DNA of 64,000 bases, taken from Gymnothorax reevesii. Lineage: Eukaryota > Chordata > Actinopteri > Anguilliformes > Muraenidae. Position 1 is the first letter of the stretch, and each line of letters starts with the position of its first letter. Both the position numbers and the translations under genes were made by a program. Below are positions 37,160-48,428 of the stretch, one piece after another. The notes under the pieces were generated by a model. That model saw only the letters and a list, made by a program, of their open reading frames with translations. It searched no databases and was not told the origin of the DNA. The stretch is taken from positions 14,345,739 through 14,409,738 of the forward strand of contig CM056584.1 of the NCBI GenBank assembly GCA_029721435.1, in the 5' to 3' direction.

Positions 37160-37775
37160 CTCTGTGCTCATTTTCTCTAACTTGGGTACTGTAGAACAAT
37201 CGTACTTCAGTTTTCGTCTGCTTACAGTGTAACTTCCCATTGCAGAGTTAAAGAAAACAAACAAATATTTGTTCTGGATTAATCTCGACATGGAACACTT
37301 TGGCCTTTATATTACAACCAGTGCAAAGCGTGAAACAAGTGATTTTGCTACTTTATGTCCGACGCAGGTACCAACTTGCAGCCCGGTGTCCATGCTGCAT
37401 ATATAGCTAATAATGCATTTTCAGACTGAGCGCCCATGCCCTGTTGGTCATAAAATGAGGTGTGGTCAGACGCTCTACTGTGGTGTTTCTATCTTGAGTT
37501 TGCATAATGCTCTTTCACGATTGACCCAATAAAAATCTAAAGTCTCATGTCAATAGTTAGTTTTTAACTGCTTTTTTAAAGGTGCATTATGAGAGCAAAT
37601 CGCCGCGCTCACGACCAAAAAAATGCCAAGGTGCTAGATAACTAAATAACAACTAGTAAAAAAAGAATGTCTGCACACTTCGATCAATTCAAGTCTCTTT
37701 AATACACCAAGCTTTCGGTCAAAGGTCCAGTCACAGGCCGGTCACACGCCAACAACCGAGGAGCCAGTTCTGAAC

Positions 37776-38349
37776 TTGTCCAATAAGATACTCACTGTAC
37801 ATCACCTTTCGGCCTTAGGCAAGGGATTAAGTTTTGTTCCCACCTACCAGACAAATGCTTTTGAAATTAAGACTGATCTTTTTTATTTTTTTTTTAGTAA
37901 AATTACATTAAGAGATATGTTTGGGACTGAGAATGAAAACATAACATCTGCCAAGTCAAGATTTAAACCAAAGAGTACTTTTATACCCTATGGATCTAGT
38001 CAATCTATTGAAACTTTTTGTAGAGTTGTGGAACAGGAAATTCTTGAGATATCTCAGTCTGTATTGTACTCCCATCAAAGCAATCTTAGCCAGGAAGAAA
38101 AGAATGCTATTAAAGATCTTGCATGTGATGCTGATATTGTAATAAAACCAGCAGATAAGGGGGGAGCTATAGTCATTCTCAACAGCGCTGACTATATAGC
38201 AGAGGCATATCGCCAGTTGAATGATGGCCAATTTTATAGAAAATTAAAAAATAATCCCACTGCTGATTTCCAAAAGATTATTAATGATCTTACTACTCGA
38301 GCTGTAGAACAAAATTGGATAACTAAAAATGAATTTGATGATCTGAATT
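37776..38349 (+). pseudogene. PLE reverse transcriptase, N-terminal block
   Basis: 191 codons with the conserved DKGG motif (ADIVIKPADKGGAIVIL) found N-terminal to the RT palm in Penelope-like elements. Ends at an in-frame TGA followed by a sequence reading HAPKKP, probably the eroded LPKIHK motif. Confidence 0.75.
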
Positions 38350-38449
38350 GAAAACACCCTGTTACTCCTGTTTTTTTACATGCTCCCAAAAAGCCATGAG
38401 TCTGACTAACCCTAAGGGCAGACCCATAGTGGCTAGTAATGAGTAATTT

Positions 38450-38887
38450 TTGGAACCATTATCCAATTTTGTTGATTACGATATCAAAGCATATGTTCAG
38501 AAGCTTCCTGCCTTTGTGAGAGACTCCATTGATGTGATAAATAAAATATCTGTATTGCAAGAACTCCCTCCTGATAACATCTTGGCTACTTTCAATGTGG
38601 AAAGCTTATATACAAACATCTCTCATGAGAGAGGTATTGTAGCACTTGAGTATTATTTACAAGACCGACAGGAAGATATGTGTCCCTCAAGTGATTTTAC
38701 TTGTGATTTAGCATCGTTGATTCTTAAATTCAATTTTTCTTTCCACCAGGGAGAGTATTTCTTGCAAGTCAAAGGTACAAGTATGGGGAGTAATTTTGCT
38801 CCTAGTAATGCCAATCTTTATGTTGGTTATGTCGAGCAACTGTATATCTTTATGAAAACAGAAATCCCCTTAATAACAATATTATAA
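38450..38887 (+). pseudogene. PLE reverse transcriptase, palm block
   Basis: Continues from GRPIVASNE into EPLSNFVDYDIK, motif A TFNVESLYTNI (Asn codon AAT at 38594-38596 in place of Asp) and motif B GTSMGSNFAPSNANLYVG. The motif C YLDD falls in another frame just after this block. Confidence 0.78.
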
Positions 38888-38944
38888 AGTATTTCAGGTA
38901 TCTTGATGATATCCTATGTATTTTTAAAGGGTCTCAAATAGACT

Positions 38945-39373
38945 TTGCAGATTTTTTACACTTATCTTAATTCCATGAGCCCTGATTTGAAGTTTTCAGT
39001 TGAGTCTGATCCTAAATGTGTGCATTTCCTTAATATGTGGGTCAAATTAGAAGATAGAAAACTTCTTACCTCTCTTTATAAGAAGGAAACTGATCGTAAC
39101 TCCTTCCTTTTGGCAAGTAGTTCTCATCCTAAAGCACTCATTCAGGGCCTACCTAAGAGCCAATTTTATAGACTTGGACGTATTTGCCACTCAGTTGAGG
39201 GCTTTCTTGTGAGTGCCTCTGATATGAAACAATGTTTCTTGGCCAGGGGCCTCTCCCCTGAGAGTATTAACGAGGCCTACAGTACTGCACTGTCTACACC
39301 ACGCTCTGAACTATTAAAGAAGAGTGTTAAAAGGGATAAGAAGTTTCCACTTATACTCCAAAGGCTTACGTAA
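38945..39373 (+). pseudogene. PLE reverse transcriptase, thumb block
   Basis: Encodes LKFSVESDPKCVHFLNM, TSLYKKETDRNSFLLASS and SQFYRLGRICHS, the segment after motif C in Penelope-like RTs. Stops at 39371-39373, before any endonuclease domain. Confidence 0.75.
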
Positions 39374-39525
39374 TTAAAATTTTGCAATTTACCTTTGGGC
39401 AGCACACCTAACAGCTGCTTTGATGTCAACACAGTCAGTTATTAAGAAGGAAAATGTAGCCTATAGATTTTATCAGGGTTTGTACCCCTTTTTTATTATG
39501 AATTGAGGATGAATCCCAATGTCCA

Positions 39526-42459
39526 CAGATCACTGTATCTGTCCTTACATTACTTACAGATCACTGTATCTGTCCTTACATTACTTACAGATCACTGTAT
39601 CTGTCCTTACATTACTTACAGATCACTGTATCTGTCCTTACAGTACTTACAGATCACTGTACCTGTCCTTACATTACTTACAGATCACTGTATCTGTCCT
39701 TACATTACTTACAGATCACTGTATCTGTCCTTACATCACTTACAGATCACTGCATCTGCCCTTACATTACTTACAGATCACTGTATCTGTCCTTACATTA
39801 CTTACAGATGGCTGTACCTGTCCTTACATTACTTACAGATCACTGTATCTGTCCTTACATTACTTACAGATCACTGTATCTGTCCTTACATTACTAACAG
39901 ATCACTGTACCTGTCCTTACATTACTTACAGATCACTGTATCTGTCCTTACATTACTTACAGATCACTGTATCTGTCCTTACATTACTTACAGATCACTG
40001 TATCTGTCCTTACATTACTTACAGATCACTGTACCCGTCCTTACATTACTTACAGATCACTGTATCTGTCCTTACATTACTTACAGATCACTGCATCTTA
40101 CATTACTTACAGATCACTGCATCTTACATTACTTACAGATCACTGTATCTGTCCTTACATTACTTACAGATCACTGTATCTGTCCTGACATTACTTACAG
40201 ATCACTGTATCTGTCCTTACATTACTTACAGATCACTGTATCTGTCCTTACATTACTTACAGATCACTGTACCTGTCCTTATATTACTTACAGATCACTG
40301 TATCTGTCCTTACATTACTTACAGATCACTGTATCTGTCCTTACATTACTTACAGATCACTGTACCCGTCCTTACATTACTTACAGATCACTGTATCTGT
40401 CCTTACATTACTTACAGATCACTGCATCTTACATTACTTACAGATCACTGTATCTGTCCTTACATTACTTACAGATCACTGTATCTGTCCTTACATTACT
40501 TACAGATCACTGTATCTGTCCTTACATTACTTACAGATCACTGTATCTGTCCTTACATTACTTACAGATCACTGTACCTGTCCTTACATTACTTACAGAT
40601 CACTGTACCTGTCCTTACATTACTTACAGATCACTGTATCTGTCCTTCCATTACTTACAGATCACTGTACCTGTCCTTACATTACTTACAGATCACAGTA
40701 CCTGTCCTTACATTACTTACAGATCACTGTATCTGTCCTTACATTACTTACAGATCACTGTACCTGTCCTTACATTACTTACAGATCACTGTACCTGTCC
40801 TTACATTACTTACAGATCACTGTATCTGTCCTTACATTACTTACAGATCACTGTACCTGTCCTTACATTACTTACAGATCACTGTACCTGTCCTTACATT
40901 ACTTACAGATCTCTGTATCTGTCCTTACATTACTTACAGATCACTTTACCTGTCCTTACATTACTTACAGATCACTGTATCTGTCCTTACATTACTTACA
41001 GATCACTGTATCTGTCCTTACATTACTTTCAGATCACTGTATCTGTCCTTACATTACTTACAGATCACTGTATCTGTCCTTACATTACTTACAGATCACT
41101 GTACCTGTCCTGACATTACTTACAGATCACTGTATCTGTCCTTACATAACTTACAGATCACTGTACCTGTCCTTACATTACTTACAGATCACTGTATCTG
41201 TCCTTACATTACTTACAGATCACTGTATCTATCCTTACATTACTTACAGATCACTGTACCTGTCCTTACATTACTTTCAGATCACTGTATCTGTCCTTAC
41301 ATTACTTACAGATCACTGTATCTGTCCTTACATTACTTACAGGTCACTGTATCTGTCCTTACATTACTTACAGATCACTGTATCTGTCCTTACATTACTT
41401 ACAGATCACTGTATCTGTCCATACATTACTTTCAGATCACTGTACCTGTCCTTACATTACTTACAGATCACTGTACCTGTCATTACATTATTTTCAGATC
41501 ACTGTACCTGTCCTTACATTACATACAGATCACTGTATCTGTCCTTACATTACTTACAGATCACTGTATCTGTCCTTCCATTACTTACAGATCACTGTAC
41601 TTGTCCTTACATTACTTACAGATCACTGTATCTGTCCTTACATTACCTACAGATCACTGTATCTGTCCTTACATTACTTACAGATCACTGTATCTGTCCT
41701 TACATTACTTTCAGATCACTGTATCTGTCCTTACATTACTTACAGATCACTGTATCTGTCCTTACATTACTTACAGATCACTGTACCTGTCCTGACATTA
41801 CTTACAGATCACTGTATCTGTCCTTACATAACTTACAGATCACTGTACCTGTCCTTACATTACTTACAGATCACTGTATCTGTCCTTACATTACTTACAG
41901 ATCACTGTATCTATCCTTACATTACTTACAGATCACTGTACCTGTCCTTACATTACTTTCAGATCACTGTATCTGTCCTTACATTACTTACAGATCACTG
42001 TATCTGTCCTTACATTACTTACAGGTCACTGTATCTGTCCTTACATTACTTACAGATCACTGTATCTGTCCTTACATTACTTACAGATCACTGTATCTGT
42101 CCATACATTACTTTCAGATCACTGTACCTGTCCTTACATTACTTACAGATCACTGTACCTGTCCTTACATTACTTACAGATCACTGTACCTGTCATTACA
42201 TTACTTACAGATCACTGTACCTGTCCTTACATTACATACAGATCACTGTATCTGTCCTTCCATTACTTACAGATCACTGTATCTGTCCTTACATTACTTA
42301 CAGATCACTGTACCTGTCCTTACATTACATACAGATCACTGTATCTGTCCTTACATTACTTACAGATCACTGTATCTGTCCTTCCATTACTTACAGATCA
42401 CTGTACTTGTCCTTACATTACTTACAGATCACTGTATCTGTCCTTACATTACCTACAGA
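39526..42459 (+). repeat. 31-bp minisatellite, ~95 units, with 22-unit higher-order repeat
   Basis: The unit is AGATCACTGTATCTGTCCTT followed by ACATTACTTAC (31 bp). Variants include TACCTG, CTTTCAG, CCTGAC, CATAAC, CTATCC, GGTCAC, CCATAC and short units lacking TGTCC (40093-40135, 40424). Ordered variant markers at 41109, 41229, 41341 and 41419 recur exactly 682 bp later (22 units) at 41791, 41911, 42023 and 42101. Other blocks recur at 713 and 806 bp (23 and 26 units). The unit contains no stop trinucleotide on the plus strand, so all three plus frames stay open; these long frames are not genes. Confidence 0.97.
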
Positions 42460-44560
42460 TTGATTGTAGGAGCAGTCATGTTAAACAAAATCCACCAACT
42501 AACTGGGATTTTGATGTTCTGTAAAGATGCAAATAATTAGTGGAAAATAATTCAACAGAAAAACAAAAAACCTGAACACAAATCTAAAAACGCAGCCCTG
42601 TAATGCTGTCTACGGGGTTCGTGCACCTTCTCCAAAGTGAAATTCAAGGCACTTTTCAAGGATTTTCAAGGTGCATTTTTATGCTTTTCCAGCACCTTAC
42701 AGCAGTGGTAAGTTACATATTTATATGTAAACGACAGATTCCACAGAAAGTGTAACCAACACGTCCCACTGTACTTAACAGGATGAAATAATAAAATTAA
42801 AAACTCAAACAGTGACAAGATTGTCTGAGCCAACGCCAGTAATGGCAACATGAGTAGAGAAAAGGGGAGGCACACCAGTGACCAACCCGCTAATCCACAA
42901 TAAGCAGGGCTTTGTTAAAGCCTGTATATTTACTCATGAACAGTGACCTGAAATGTACAGTTTTTTTCCCCGGGATTATTTTGTAACAATAAAATTCATA
43001 CACTGGATAATGAGCCAATCCTCCCCCCTCATTTCCATGTTCCTCATCCATCCTGGAATTCTGAGAGGAAGGCGAGACACTTTTTTGGGTCACCCCTGTA
43101 GTATGGATGTGCCAACCATCCATCCAGGGATCGGATGCACTCCATCTGCAGTGGGTAACTCCCCCTACCCACTGCAAGCCTTCGTACTCTTTCATAATAA
43201 TGGCCACTAGGTCACATGATCCCAACCATCCAATCAGCGCACTCATCCTGCTTTAAGCTGAGAATCTAACACATCGTTTGTCATTGGCTCCGGGCGACCC
43301 ACGTGGTTCCTAATCTTATATCGCACTGACATATCACGCACAAGCATGAAAGCCCTTCGGCACAACAGTATCCCCTTTTTTGGGAGTACTAGTAAATTAC
43401 CCGTGGCGAGAATAATTTCGACTGTGCGAGCATCGAGATGGAAATACAGCAGTTACATTTGTAAAGGGCTATGCCACACCCTTATCCCCAAGAGGATCTT
43501 GTGACGACCTACGTCCACATACAAACTTTCATGAAAATCTGTCCAGGGAGATGGGAGATGTGAAAAATTGACCTTTGACCCCAGTGACCTTGACCTTTCA
43601 AAAAACTAACCCCTCAGGGACAATTCCAGGGACAACCTACATAGACCCACCAAGTTTGGTGAAGATCCGTCAGAGGACCTCGGAGGAGTAGGGGAACAAA
43701 CAGAAAGACAGACAGACAAACAGACAGACAGACAAACGCTCCTCAAATTATAGTATGATCGTAAGTATGAGCAGAACCACCGCTAATATACAATGTAATG
43801 CCTATACCCGTGAATAAATTGTTCTATATTATTGAAAAGTGAGTTTTCCTGACTGAAAATATCTTTAATGACCTAGTAGTCTTATCGGTTGTGTTGTTGT
43901 CCTCATAAATATGTGTAACGTTTCTGTGCTCTCACAGCTAAATGCTGTCATACATGGTTTACTGCTCATTCAGCAGGATTCACGACAGTTTCTGCACTCA
44001 AAAAAACGGGTAAATTACTGAAATAAGTGTGTGCTGGGTTTTTACGTAATACATACTGCTGTAGATTACTTTTCATGTCGATATGATTTATTTCTGCTCG
44101 TTTGTTGGTCAGCAGTATTGACTGTTCACAACAGTAATGTCTAGCCTTGGCAACTTGGCCATTTTCATAATGTAAACTTACAAAATCTCTCCACAGTCAC
44201 ATGCATAACAGCTCGCGTGCCTTCGCGTGCATGGCAGCCTTCTGGGGGAGGGTCTTGGGGAAAGAGTGCAGTGGAGAGGGAGGGGGAGGGATCTGAAAGT
44301 TGCATTTTTTCACATTTTTATGCCAAGTCCTCTCTCTCCTCAAAGTTACCACCTCACCTGCAGCTTTAAAGGGAAGTGAGAGCCGTGCGAATATCCCTCC
44401 GATGACAACTCCGGAGTGGAAGAAGTTAAAATAAGAACAGCTCCAGGACTTCGTTAAAACCCCTGGCACGTTCGCTCCTCTGATTCTGTTTAATCAAGAG
44501 TAGAATACATCCTGCTACTTCCCGATAGTGGAATGTCCGTTATCTTAAAATAAGGTATAT
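42460..44560. other. No gene recognised
   Basis: Contains a repeat at 43490-43740 with words TTTGACCCCAGTGACCTTGA and (GACA)n, related in style to the 4-kb GGAC repeat. Otherwise unique-looking. Confidence 0.45.
43490..43740 (+). repeat. GACA-tailed dispersed repeat
   Basis: CAAACTTTCATGAAAATCTG, TTGACCTTTGACCCCAGTGA, CCAAGTTTGGTGAAGATCCG, then GACAGACAAACAGACAGACA. This repeat style is common in fish and invertebrates; family not named. Confidence 0.55.
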
Positions 44561-44657
44561 TTCAGGTATTACTGTTTTAGTGAGTTATACTTGCTCCTTA
44601 TTGGCTATGAAGTGCATTGACACAAGTTTTCATTTCGTTTGTATGATCAAAATTGTA

Positions 44658-45844
44658 CAACCCTAATTCCAAAATAGTTGGGACGAAATGTAAATTGCAA
44701 ATAAAATCAAAATGCAATGACTTTCAGATCACATGAGCCAATATGTTATTTACAATAGAAAATAGATAACAATTCAAGGGACAAGGCCGAAGATCTTTAC
44801 TGGATACGCGTGATCTTCGGGCCCTCAGACGCCACTGCATCACTCACCGGCATGATGCTGTCGTTGAAATGATTAAATCGGCCCAGGAATACTTCAAGAA
44901 ACCACTGTCAGTAAACACAGTCCGCTGTGCCATCCACAGATGCCACCTAAAACTCAATTATGTGAAAAGGAAGCCATTGTTGAGCATGATCCAGAAGAGC
45001 CGCCGTGTTCTGTGGGCTAAGGCTCATTTAAAATGGACTGTAGCAAAGTGTCCTGTGGTTAGACGAGTCCAAATTTGACATCCTTGTTGGAAATCATGGG
45101 GGTCATGTCCCCGGGCTAAAGAGGAGAAAGACCACCCCTCCTGTTATCAACATTCAGTTCAAAAGCCAGCATCTCTGATGGTATGGGGATGCATTAATGC
45201 ATATGGTGTGGGACACTTTCATGTTTTAAAAAGCAAAACGCATCCTGAAAGGTATATAAAGGTTTGAAAACAACGTATGCTCCTCGCCAGATGATATCCA
45301 TTCCAGGGAAGGCCTTGTGTATTTCAGCAGGACAATGCAAAACCACATACTGCGGCTATTACAACAGCATGGCTTCATAGTGGTAGAGTCCGTGTGCTGA
45401 ACTGGCCTGCCTGCAGTCCTGATCTTTCATTGATTGAGAACATTTGGCGCATAATTAAACAAAAAGTCCGTCAAAGGAGACCCAAAACTCTCCAGCAGCT
45501 AGAAGCCTGTATTAAACAAGAGTGGGATCAAATTCCAATGGCTAAAGTCAAAAAACTTGTCTCCTCAATGCCCAGACGCCTCCACTTTGTGTTAATAAGA
45601 AGACGGGATGCTACACCATGGTAAACAGGCCCCTGTCCCAACCTTTTTGAGACCTGTACAGCGTTCAAATTTGAAATGAGCTTATTTTGTCCATTAAATT
45701 GTAAAATTTCTCAGTTTGATCATTTGCTATATTATCTTTTTTTCTATCGTGAATAAAGTACTGGCTGGTGTGATTTGAAAGTCATTGTGTTTTGATTTTA
45801 TTCACAATTTACCCTTTGTCCCAACTATTTCGGAATTGGGGTTG
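44658..45844 (+). mobile_element. Tc1-like transposon, CAACCC(C/T)AATTCC family, degenerate
   Basis: Perfectly bounded by TA (44656, 45845). Termini are CAACCCTAATTCCAAAATAG and the inverse TTTCGGAATTGGGGTTG; the ~70-bp inverted ends include AAAATCAAAATGCAATGACT / AGTCATTGTGTTTTGATTTT. Transposase pieces are the paired HTH region (44869-45078) and the DDE C-terminus with SPDLSLIENIW (45394-45624), separated by frame breaks. It sits inside copy 2 of the unclassified repeat. Confidence 0.88.
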
Positions 45845-45845
45845 T

Positions 45846-47710
45846 AAATAGCAAGCTTTCCATCGTGGGCTGAACATTCTCACCATAAAATAAGCAGTTC
45901 CTTTAATGAGTATGTGTGCTTGCTGATGCGGCTTTGTAGAAAAATGTATAAAACTCTGAACTCATTGAGAAAAAGCATGTATTTGGTTTGGAGAAGTTAC
46001 TGGTGACTATAGTCCATGTGTGTCTATATTGATAACTTCATGCTAAATTCTGCTAGAAAATCATTAATAGGCCTTTTGCAGTAAGCGGGTCACGTGACCA
46101 TTCTCCCATAGCAACAAGTCTCTGGTGGGCAAGCAAACCAGACATTCCTTGACAACGCTAAGTGCTTGACTGACCAAGAGTGTAATACCTACAATATAGG
46201 GGCTGTTAATGTAATTATTCTTCAAGTTCGCGACTTCTCCTTCCAGATGTAGCTAGAAGAAGCATTGATTATTAGTTGTAGCTAATTTTTGAGATGAAAG
46301 AACGAGTGAAGGCGAGTCATCGAGGCCGATTGCTTTGCATTCGGTGGACGCAACACGCCAAGATGGCGGCGTTCTCAGGTATGTTTACTACCATTTAAAC
46401 ACCCGTGTTTATAGCGCTAATTGTCCCGCATTTTGTAGAGCTTCAGGATTTTTAGAGTCACTAGACTCTCTAGTTTCTGCCATAAAAGCGAATATTTTTG
46501 CGATCAGATCGTTTCGCGACAAAAGATACTGTGTTACAAATTACATGTGCGAAGTGCGGCATAACAGTGACAAACTTGACAAAACAAAGTACTAGAACCT
46601 AGTTATTTCGTTTTATCTTTAATCTCTGTAATAGTAAAAATAAGACTAATGACATCTTTACCACTTGTATAAGCTCTTTAGTTAGTGATCTAGATGCGGA
46701 AAAGCAGCCAAGTGGCATCTTCTTTATCAAACGTTTACTTGTAATTTATAACACAGTATCTTTAGTCGCGAAACGATCTGATCGCAAAAATATTCGCTTT
46801 TATGGCTGAAACAAGAGAGTCTAGTGACTCTACAAATAAAATCCTGAAGCTCTACAAAATGCGGGACGATTAGCGGTATAAACACGAGTGTTTAAATGGT
46901 AGTAAACATACCTGAGAACGCCGCCATCTTGGCGTGTCGCGTCCACCAAATGTAAAGCAATCGGCTTCGATAACTCGCCTTCACTTGTTCTTTCATCTCA
47001 AAAATTAGCTACAACTAATAATCAATGCTTCTTCTAGCTATATCTGGAAGGAGAACTCGCGAACTTGAAGAATAATTACATAAACAGCCTCTATATTGTA
47101 GGTATTATACTCTTGGTCAGTCAAGCACTTAGCGTTGTCAAGGAATGTCTGGTTTGCTTGCCCACCAGAGACTTGTTGCTATGGGAGAATGGTCACATGA
47201 CCCGCTTACTGCAAAAGTCCTATTTATATTTTACTTCATGAGTCAAAAGTTGATTTGTGTTAAACATATGATTATTTTATGATTTGACTGTGTGTAATTT
47301 TGTGGGCTCTGACAGAATGGGGAGTCACTTGGAGAGCTGTCTTATTTGGCTCATAAATGGCAGATGATTAACAAAAAATCACTGCCAGATGATGTACACT
47401 TGTCATTAAGGAGCTTATGATCCCAGAAATGTATTGTTTTAACTCCCAGCCATTTTTTAATTCTCAATATTATTTTTTTTTAATAACTTCATTACTGAAT
47501 TTTCATGAAGATTTTTTGTGTTTGTGAACTTACTCTGAACTAAAATTATGAAAAGAAACTGAAATACCATGGAATTCTAAATGCTACAAGTGTCATCCAT
47601 CATTAAGCCATTTGCCCCCTCTCTGTGAGGGTCAGATCTTGAATTATAAAGCCTAAAATAGGGCTATGCATAAATAGCCATATTTGGCTCTTACGTAAAG
47701 GGGTGAAGAA
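45846..47710 (+). repeat. Unclassified ~0.8-kb dispersed repeat, copy 2 (interrupted)
   Basis: 45846-46068 and 47222-47710 align with 26080-27060. The gap between them is exactly filled by the long-inverted-repeat element 46069-47221. Repeat sequence probably continues left of the Tc1 (about 44570-44657, matching about 26030-26100). Confidence 0.7.
46069..47221. mobile_element. Non-autonomous DNA element with ~480-bp terminal inverted repeats
   Basis: The left arm (46069-46544) and right arm (46741-47221) are inverted copies, roughly 90-95% identical, around a ~196-bp centre. The ends are AGGCCTTTTGCAGTAAGCGG and CCGCTTACTGCAAAAGTCCT. Both arms carry CCAAGATGGCGGCGTTCTCA (46358; inverted near 46930-46911) followed by a GTATGTTTAC splice-donor-like word. 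The copy-1 repeat shows the empty site. No transposase. Superfamily unknown; target duplication not clear. Confidence 0.85.
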
Positions 47711-48428
47711 ATTAATTACAACCCCTTGGAATCTTGCGCCTTTGTTCACGCCCTGATAACCTGCCAGTAATTTAGCAATAATTTAATTGGACACACCCTA
47801 AAAACACTCGGGCCACACACTACTGACCATTCACTTTCTTAAAATAGGGCCCTTTGTCTTAATACTAATCTACTTTGCAGAGACATCTATTGAGTAGCCT
47901 TCACACATCATGGGCACTATTTTAACATTGACTATGTCTGTAGGCATATTTTACAAAATGACTAACGTGTGCCGAAATGAAAGAATATTGAGAAGTATCG
48001 CACTCATTTTTTCCCTGCTATGTTTTATTGACCAAAGTTTTAGCAGCTGTTGGAGCCTTCAGCTGAATGTCCTTTTGCTCCAAAGACACCTCAAACCACA
48101 GGAGACATGAGAGGCGGGGAGCCCCTGAATAAAAGTAGTAGTTGCATCATTGCTGGAGCCCCAATTCAAAGATAAAATCAGTGAAACGAATGAATTTTTA
48201 CCATAAAAAAAAAAGAATCACAATTATATTGTGTATTAAAAAAGCACTAAATACAGTATATCTCTGCTTTTAACCCAGCACTTATTCTTTCCAACAGAGG
48301 GCTCTGTCTCCCTCTAGAAATCCTTATGCCGAGGGATAGTATTTTTCCTCCATTTACCGAAATGTAAAAAGCGCATTGGTGATACTGTCAGACAGTGTGA
48401 CACAAGATAAGACCGGGGGTAAAGTAAG

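Larger units (their letters stand above)
37640..39490 (+). mobile_element. Penelope-like retroelement, broken
   Basis: The upstream CACCAAGCTTTCGGTCAAAG (37707) is a typical PLE terminal-repeat word. Open blocks 37776-38349, 38450-38887 and 38945-39373 together resemble a PLE reverse transcriptase: IKPADKGGAIVIL, GRPIVASNE (frameshifted), ATFNVESLYTNIS (motif A), KGTSMGSNFAPSNANLY (motif B), FRYLDDIL (motif C, about 38894) and LYKKETDRNS. Stops near 38349 and 38400 and frame breaks at 38410-38450 and 38887-38945 interrupt it. Motif A has Asn where PLEs carry the catalytic Asp. No GIY-YIG endonuclease follows; the 31-bp minisatellite starts instead. Confidence 0.82.

Noticed and set aside
39503..41795. 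Long repetitive proteins of 536 and 758 codons
   Set aside because: All three plus frames of the 31-bp minisatellite are open because the unit has no stop trinucleotide; both frames end at the same TGA variant. No family similarity.
39526..42459. CRISPR-like array
   Set aside because: Units abut directly with no unique spacers, and the genome is a vertebrate.
46335..46595. 86-codon frame in the long inverted repeat
   Set aside because: The right arm does not keep the frame and no protein similarity was recognised; more likely a promoter/exon-like motif than a peptide gene.
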